Source: Plantactinospora endophytica (GTDB taxonomy: Bacteria > Actinomycetota > Actinomycetes > Mycobacteriales > Micromonosporaceae). Taken from it: a stretch of DNA of 64,000 nucleotides. A program made the position numbers and the translations under genes. This document shows positions 61,801 to 64,000 of this stretch, in pieces. The stretch lies in the NCBI RefSeq assembly GCF_016862915.1, contig NZ_BONW01000038.1, positions 32,941-96,940 on the forward strand, given 5' to 3'. Under the pieces are notes generated by a model, which did not search any database, was not told the DNA's origin, and saw nothing but the letters and a program-made list of their open reading frames with translations. Position 1 is the stretch's first letter; the number at the start of each line of letters is the position of its first letter.

Positions 61801-64000
61801 GTCGTGCCACCAGGCGGCTCGCAGGCCCTGGAAGGCGGGTCCGTAGTGATAGCCGCCGTCGGCGAGCCGCTCGTAGACCCCCTCCACGGGCAGTCGCCGG
61901 GCATCTGCGGGCGGCCACGAGGGCGGCGCCGCGCCACCAGCTCCGGTGCCCCGGGCCAGGGTCGCGGTCACGTGGTGCGTGAAGTCGTCCTCGCCGTCGG
62001 GGCGGGAGTGGACGCTGACCGTCCCGTCGCGCAGGACGACCTGTAGCGTCACGTGTCCCCGCCGTGGCAGTACCAGCGGGGTGTGCAGGGTCATCTCCTC
62101 GATGTGGTCGTAGCCGGCCTCGTCGCCCGCCCGGACGGCGAGTTCGACGAAGGCGGTGCCGGGCACCAGGACCGTGTCGCCCACGGTGTGGTCGGCCAGC
62201 CAGGCGTGGCTCTGCAGGGACAGCCGTCCGGTGAGAACCAGCGCGTCGCCGTCGGCCAGCCGCATCGATCCCGCGACCAGGGGATGCCGGGTTGCCGCCA
62301 GACCGGCCGCCCGGACGTCGCCGCCGGAGGTCGTGAGCCAGAAACGTCGACGCTGGAACGGGTACGACGACAGCTCGACCCGGTTGCCCTCCGGCACCCA
62401 CGCGCGCAGGTCCAGGCGTACCCCCTGGACGAAGAGTTCGCCGGCCGACAGCAGCAGCCGATCCAGGCCGCCCTCGTCACGGCGCAGCGAGCCGGCCACC
62501 ACCGCCGTACCGCCCGCCGCCTCCACGATCTCCGCGACCGGTGCGGTCAGTACCGGGTGAGGGCTCATCTCCACGAACGCGCCCACACCGTCGGCGGTCA
62601 GCCGCGCCACCACCGGCTCCAGCAGTACGGTGTGCCGCAGGTTGGCGAACCAGTAGCCGGCGTCCAGCTCGGCTCCGTCCACCACCTCGCCCCGTAGGGT
62701 CGAGAAGAACGGCACCTGTCCCGCCTGTGGCCGCACCGGACCGAGTACGCGGGCGAGTTCGTCGCGCAGAACCTCCATCTGAGCCGAGTGCGAGGCATAG
62801 GTGACCGGTACCCGGCGGGCGCGGATGCCGCGCTGTTCGCACCAGGACTCGATCCGGGCCAGGCCCGTCACCTCGCCGGAGATCACTGTCGCTGCCGGTC
62901 CGTTGACCGCCGCGACCTCCACCCCGAGGTTCGGGTCGAGCAGGGCCTCGACGTCCGCCCGGGGCATCGCCACCGAGGTCATGCCGCTCTCGGCACCCGG
63001 CAGCCCCGCGATCGCCGCCGACCGCAACGCCACCACCCGAGCACCATCCTCCAAAGACAACGCCCCAGCCACACACGCCGCCGCGATCTCACCCTGCGAA
63101 TGACCAACCACCGCAGCCGGCCGCACACCCCACGACCGCCACACCGCAGCCAACGACACCATCACCGCCCACAACACCGGCTGCACCACATCAACCCGCC
63201 GCAACGCCTCCTCATCACCCAAAACCTCAACCAACGACCAATCCACAAACGGCGCCAACGCCCGCTCACACTCCGCCATCCGCTCGGCGAAAACCGGCGA
63301 CACGGCAAGCAACTCCACCCCCATACCCACCCACTGCGCCCCCTGCCCCGGAAACACGAACACCACCCGCTCGTCGCGGCCGGCGGGGCGGCCGGTGGTG
63401 ACGTTCGGTGCCTCGGTGCCGGCGGCGAGGGCGCGCAGACCGTCGCGGGCCGCGGCCGGGTCGGTGGCGGCCACCACGGCGCGTTCGGCGAGCAGGCCGC
63501 GCGTGCGGACCAGGGAGGAGGCCACGTCGCGTAGCGAGATGTCGTCGGTGCCGAGCAGGTCGGCCAGGCGGGCGGCCTGCTCACGCAGGGCGTTCGGCGC
63601 GGAGGCGGAGAGCACCAGGGGTACGGGTGCGGCGGTGTCCGGCTGCGGCACGACCGGTTCGCGGTCCTCGGCCTCTTCGAGGATCACGTGGGCGTTGGTG
63701 CCACTGATGCCGAAGGACGAGATGCCGGCGCGGCGGGGGTGACCGTTGCGCTGCCACGGCTGCGCCTCGGTGAGCAGACGCACGTCGCCGACGCTCCAGT
63801 CCACCTCGGGAGTGGGAACGTCGGCGTGCAGGGTGCGCGGGAGCAAGCCGTTGCGCATCGCGAGGACCATCTTGATGACGCCGGCGACGCCGGAGGCCGC
63901 CTGGGTGTGGCCGAGGTTGGATTTCACCGAACCGAGCCAGAGGGGACGGTCGCGGTTCTGGCCGTAGGCATTGAGCAGCGCCTGGGCCTCGATGGGGTCG
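54124..64000 (-). CDS. Type I modular polyketide synthase PKS3 with C-terminal thioesterase, 5' end outside the window
   Basis: At least 3291 residues are visible; the frame is open at base 64000, inside a KS domain. Order in the window: C-terminal part of a KS, AT-DH-ER-KR-ACP (fully reducing), then KS-AT-dead DH-ACP without KR, then thioesterase. The terminal thioesterase marks this as the last protein of the assembly line, although it is transcribed first of the three PKS genes. It stops 240 bp before PKS2 starts. Upstream modules of the same protein, or other PKS genes, must lie beyond the right edge. Confidence 0.97.
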   Translation of the reverse strand, partial: DPIEAQALLNAYGQNRDRPLWLGSVKSNLGHTQAASGVAGVIKMVLAMRNGLLPRTLHADVPTPEVDWSVGDVRLLTEAQPWQRNGHPRRAGISSFGISGTNAHVILEEAEDREPVVPQPDTAAPVPLVLSASAPNALREQAARLADLLGTDDISLRDVASSLVRTRGLLAERAVVAATDPAAARDGLRALAAGTEAPNVTTGRPAGRDERVVFVFPGQGAQWVGMGVELLAVSPVFAERMAECERALAPFVDWSLVEVLGDEEALRRVDVVQPVLWAVMVSLAAVWRSWGVRPAAVVGHSQGEIAAACVAGALSLEDGARVVALRSAAIAGLPGAESGMTSVAMPRADVEALLDPNLGVEVAAVNGPAATVISGEVTGLARIESWCEQRGIRARRVPVTYASHSAQMEVLRDELARVLGPVRPQAGQVPFFSTLRGEVVDGAELDAGYWFANLRHTVLLEPVVARLTADGVGAFVEMSPHPVLTAPVAEIVEAAGGTAVVAGSLRRDEGGLDRLLLSAGELFVQGVRLDLRAWVPEGNRVELSSYPFQRRRFWLTTSGGDVRAAGLAATRHPLVAGSMRLADGDALVLTGRLSLQSHAWLADHTVGDTVLVPGTAFVELAVRAGDEAGYDHIEEMTLHTPLVLPRRGHVTLQVVLRDGTVSVHSRPDGEDDFTHHVTATLARGTGAGGAAPPSWPPADARRLPVEGVYERLADGGYHYGPAFQGLRAAWWHDGSLYAEVALPEGVETDGFALHPALFDAALQAVSLDPTTAATGEQPRLPFAFTGVTVHAGGATHLRVRLTRDEQGDLTLHAFDPTGAPVVTVDRLVTRPLTDTTVTRPAVGDALWRVDWTGTTPAADHDATRWAVVGAPELAARLGTVAAQHPDLAALLAVPGTPPETVALLLPPAPTGLGLAGRTHQATLGILDLLQRWLADARTAGSRLVLVTTGAVSATPDGHDLTDPAHAAVWGLVRSAQAEHHDRFVLVDVDRADALTRLPAAVATGETQIAVRGDRLLVPGLARPTAADVLELPADGIWRVEAGADGSLDSLVVAAVERPGLAAREVRVGVRAAGVNFRDVLLSLGMYPGAGTIGGEAAGIVLDVGEEVTALRPGDRVMGLFTGAFGPEAVADERMLAAIPEGWSFARAATVPAAFATAWYALHDLAGLRAGERVLIHAAAGGVGQAAVQLAQHRGAEVFGTASPGKWDVLRGLGLADDHLASSRDLTFADRFPSGMDVVLNSLAGEFVDASLDLLAPGGRFVEMGKTDIRRTAATVRYRAFDLAEAGPDRIQQILTGVTGLMATGALRPLPLRAFDVRRAADAFRFMSQARHTGKLVLTVPKPAITGTVLVTGATGTLGRMIAEHLAAAGAPHLLLLSRTGEAADGADELRARLTALGAEVTIRSCDASDREQLAAALAGIPRAYPLTGVVHAAGVLADGVLESLTPQQVEAVLRAKVDAAVNLHELTVDADLAIFVLYSSVAGVLGAAGQANYAAANAFLDALARHRRSQGLPATSLAWGFWDERSAMTGHLDDTDLRRLARGGIAGLTREHGLAVFDAAVHREEPALVAARLDLRALHRADAVVPPLMRGLVRTPARRTASSGTSAAGFAGRLDAMPPGDREQHVLDLVRAAGAAVLGHRGADAIDPHRAFKDIGFDSLTAVELRNRLGTATGLRLPATLVFDHPTPAAITAYVLAETLGTGSAPSLPVVGTSTPDSAVDPIVIVGMSCRFPGGVSSPETLWELLDAGGDAVGPFPVDRGWDLEGLYHPDPEHPGTSYTRQGAFLGGVADFDPGFFGISPREALAMDPQQRLLLEISWEAFENAGIDPSTLRGSRTGVFAGASGQDYTGLVARIPERVKGHLVTGNTGSVVSGRISYTFGLEGPAMTVDTACSSSLVALHLAAQALRQGECTLALAGGVTVMSTPGFFVEFSRQQGLARDGRCKAFSADADGMGAAEGAGMVVLERLSDARRHGHQILAVISGSAVNQDGASNGLTAPNGPSQQRVIQQALAAAGLRPADVDAVEAHGTGTRLGDPIEAQALVATYGQDRDRPVRIGSIKSNIGHTQAAAGVAGVIKMVLAMRHGILPRTLHAEQPSPHVDWSAGAVELLTRPQSWEADGRRRRAGVSSFGISGTNAHVILEEAPGVPEVEPESVPADRPARVALVDAAAGDRVPAAEGPLVPWALSAKTAEALRDQAERLAAVTAEPRDVAHSLLVTRAVFDHRAVVLGRRHADLVAGLYALRDGTRAANLVQGVRRDGKLAFALTGQGAQRAGMGRELAAAFPAFDAVLEETCAAFDRHLDRPLRRVVDGDPELLDRTEYTQPALVAVEIALARLLGTFGIRPTALIGHSIGEFAAAHLAGVLSLEDTAALVCARGRLMQALPGGGAMLALGVTEEEAREAISAVGGRIGIAAVNGPRSVVVSGDGDAVTAVAQRFEGRRRKALRTSHAFHSPLMAPMLAEFRAVAETVTYAPAEIPVVSTVTGRLAAAGDLRSADYWVRHAAEPVRFHDGVRGLHQVGVTTLLELGPDGTLTSMARDLMPDEAVLEPVLRRDRPEQETLLTALARLHATGIPVDWTPVVPGGRRVALPTYPFQHRRLWLTDAVAGEGLDLGDPLVIAGDGVLFDATLPGADGLDAPGGLVVELLLRAGDEVGAEVIDEAELLVPLPAAEPGGTRVQVRVRAADPAGRRAASISSYDGTGWTVNATATLVTGDATDEPEPIDVWPPAGAEAVEVGTDTTLRAVWRGDGEVFAEAVLPDPARADGYLLHPALLEALAAVPGPGGPVPLTRWRDVRLLATGAHHLRLRLSTRPDNGHALLATDATGVPVLTAGTVVLGHPGSAASPTNGADSAASPMNGTAGPLNGAGSPSGSLDGVGSPTGPLNGAGSVAAGQAPVRRAVRRVVRPVDRAAGEGSGGNSFDPATALELVRREVAAALGHDPTDLLDDQLSLLELGFDSLTATELRRRLVAATGIPLEPTVVFDEPSLAALARHLTERADSRGPESSGTVSALYWQACAQGRLDEGLALVQAAARLRPAFDVATAEQHVPGPVRLADGSGGLRLICLPSFSAVAGPHEFAPFAAALRGRREVWALPEPGYLDGEALPESLDALVRMQAEAVRRLTADGDGFVLVGRSMSGMLAYALTAHLEAAQLPPAAVLLLDSSTPESIRRRPWLSTGLAQAVAERESGMELRSDTRITAMGRYHEIFGAWEPKPVATRTLLVRATEPWSAETGDGGWRAEWDLPHETIDVPGDHFTILESAAGSTALAVDGWIGATLLETGRGGDRG
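55331..55476 (-). repeat. 30-bp repeats in the terminal module linker
   Basis: Units at 55331-55360, 55361-55390 and 55391-55420, then two degenerate copies, encode Gly/Ser/Asn-rich patterns such as GPLNGAGSP. They separate the dead DH from the last ACP. Confidence 0.85.
58850..64000 (-). other. PKS3 penultimate module: KS(partial)-AT-DH-ER-KR-ACP
   Basis: AT GHSQGE (63096-63113) and TYASHS (about 62780-62797): methylmalonyl-CoA. The DH has [12 protein letters not shown] and [10 protein letters not shown]: likely active. The ER has [16 protein letters not shown] and [11 protein letters not shown]. The KR has [20 protein letters not shown] and [19 protein letters not shown]. Predicted outcome: fully reduced, methyl-branched unit. 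The AT segment 63000-63370 has codon use unlike its surroundings. Confidence 0.88.

Noticed and set aside
1..64000. CRISPR arrays, rRNA, tRNA genes, insertion sequences or att sites
   Set aside because: No direct repeat-spacer array, no recognisable RNA gene and no transposase or integrase gene was seen; the IS30-like HTH at 15265 belongs to a regulator.

Overview
This window is very GC-rich DNA with the codon usage, signal peptides and gene families of a high-GC actinomycete. The mix of modular polyketide synthases, an AfsR-type regulator, type VII secretion-like small proteins and a streptogrisin-type protease fits Micromonosporaceae or a relative, but the genus is a weak inference.

Left part (1-16.7 kb), general and regulatory genes. 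A truncated AfsR/SARP regulator diverges from a three-gene operon for a Tat-exported molybdenum hydroxylase of the PaoABC aldehyde oxidoreductase type. Next come a LysR regulator, a secreted chymotrypsin-like protease, a Tat-exported aldo/keto reductase, and a minus-strand run of an EspC-like protein, a helical/hydrophobic protein, a YbaB-like protein, a histidine kinase and a response regulator. A serine hydrolase with a small partner protein diverges from a GbsR/MarR-type regulator, and a DUF1232 membrane protein follows.

Middle part (16.8-27.5 kb), the accessory arm of a polyketide cluster: methylmalonyl-CoA mutase (mutA, mutB) with its GTPase meaB for extender supply, a truncated metallophosphoesterase translationally coupled to a phosphopantetheinyl transferase, a 67-aa DUF5988-like protein, a ketoacyl synthase III, a carboxyltransferase subunit of an acyl-CoA carboxylase, a type II thioesterase and an HxlR regulator.

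Right part (27.8-64 kb): three type I PKS genes and an FAD monooxygenase, all on the minus strand. PKS1 (6048 aa) has a CoA-ligase / dead-KR / ACP loading module and three extension modules. PKS2 (2152 aa) is one fully reducing methylmalonyl module. PKS3 (5' end outside the window) has a fully reducing methylmalonyl module, then a terminal malonyl module without KR, and a thioesterase. Map order (PKS3, PKS2, monooxygenase, PKS1 in the direction of transcription) is opposite to the assembly order implied by the loading module and the thioesterase. Predicted product: a polyketide started from a free carboxylic acid, with mixed malonate/methylmalonate extension, released by the TE with a beta-keto group next to the carboxyl. 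At least part of the assembly line lies beyond base 64000.

The most distinctive observations are a repeated (T/C)AGGGGTT-type box in five control regions of the cluster, the unusual loading module, the vestigial metallophosphoesterase, and a gap-free, nearly identical tract shared by two KS domains. Domain and substrate calls rest on motifs read by eye; no database search was run.
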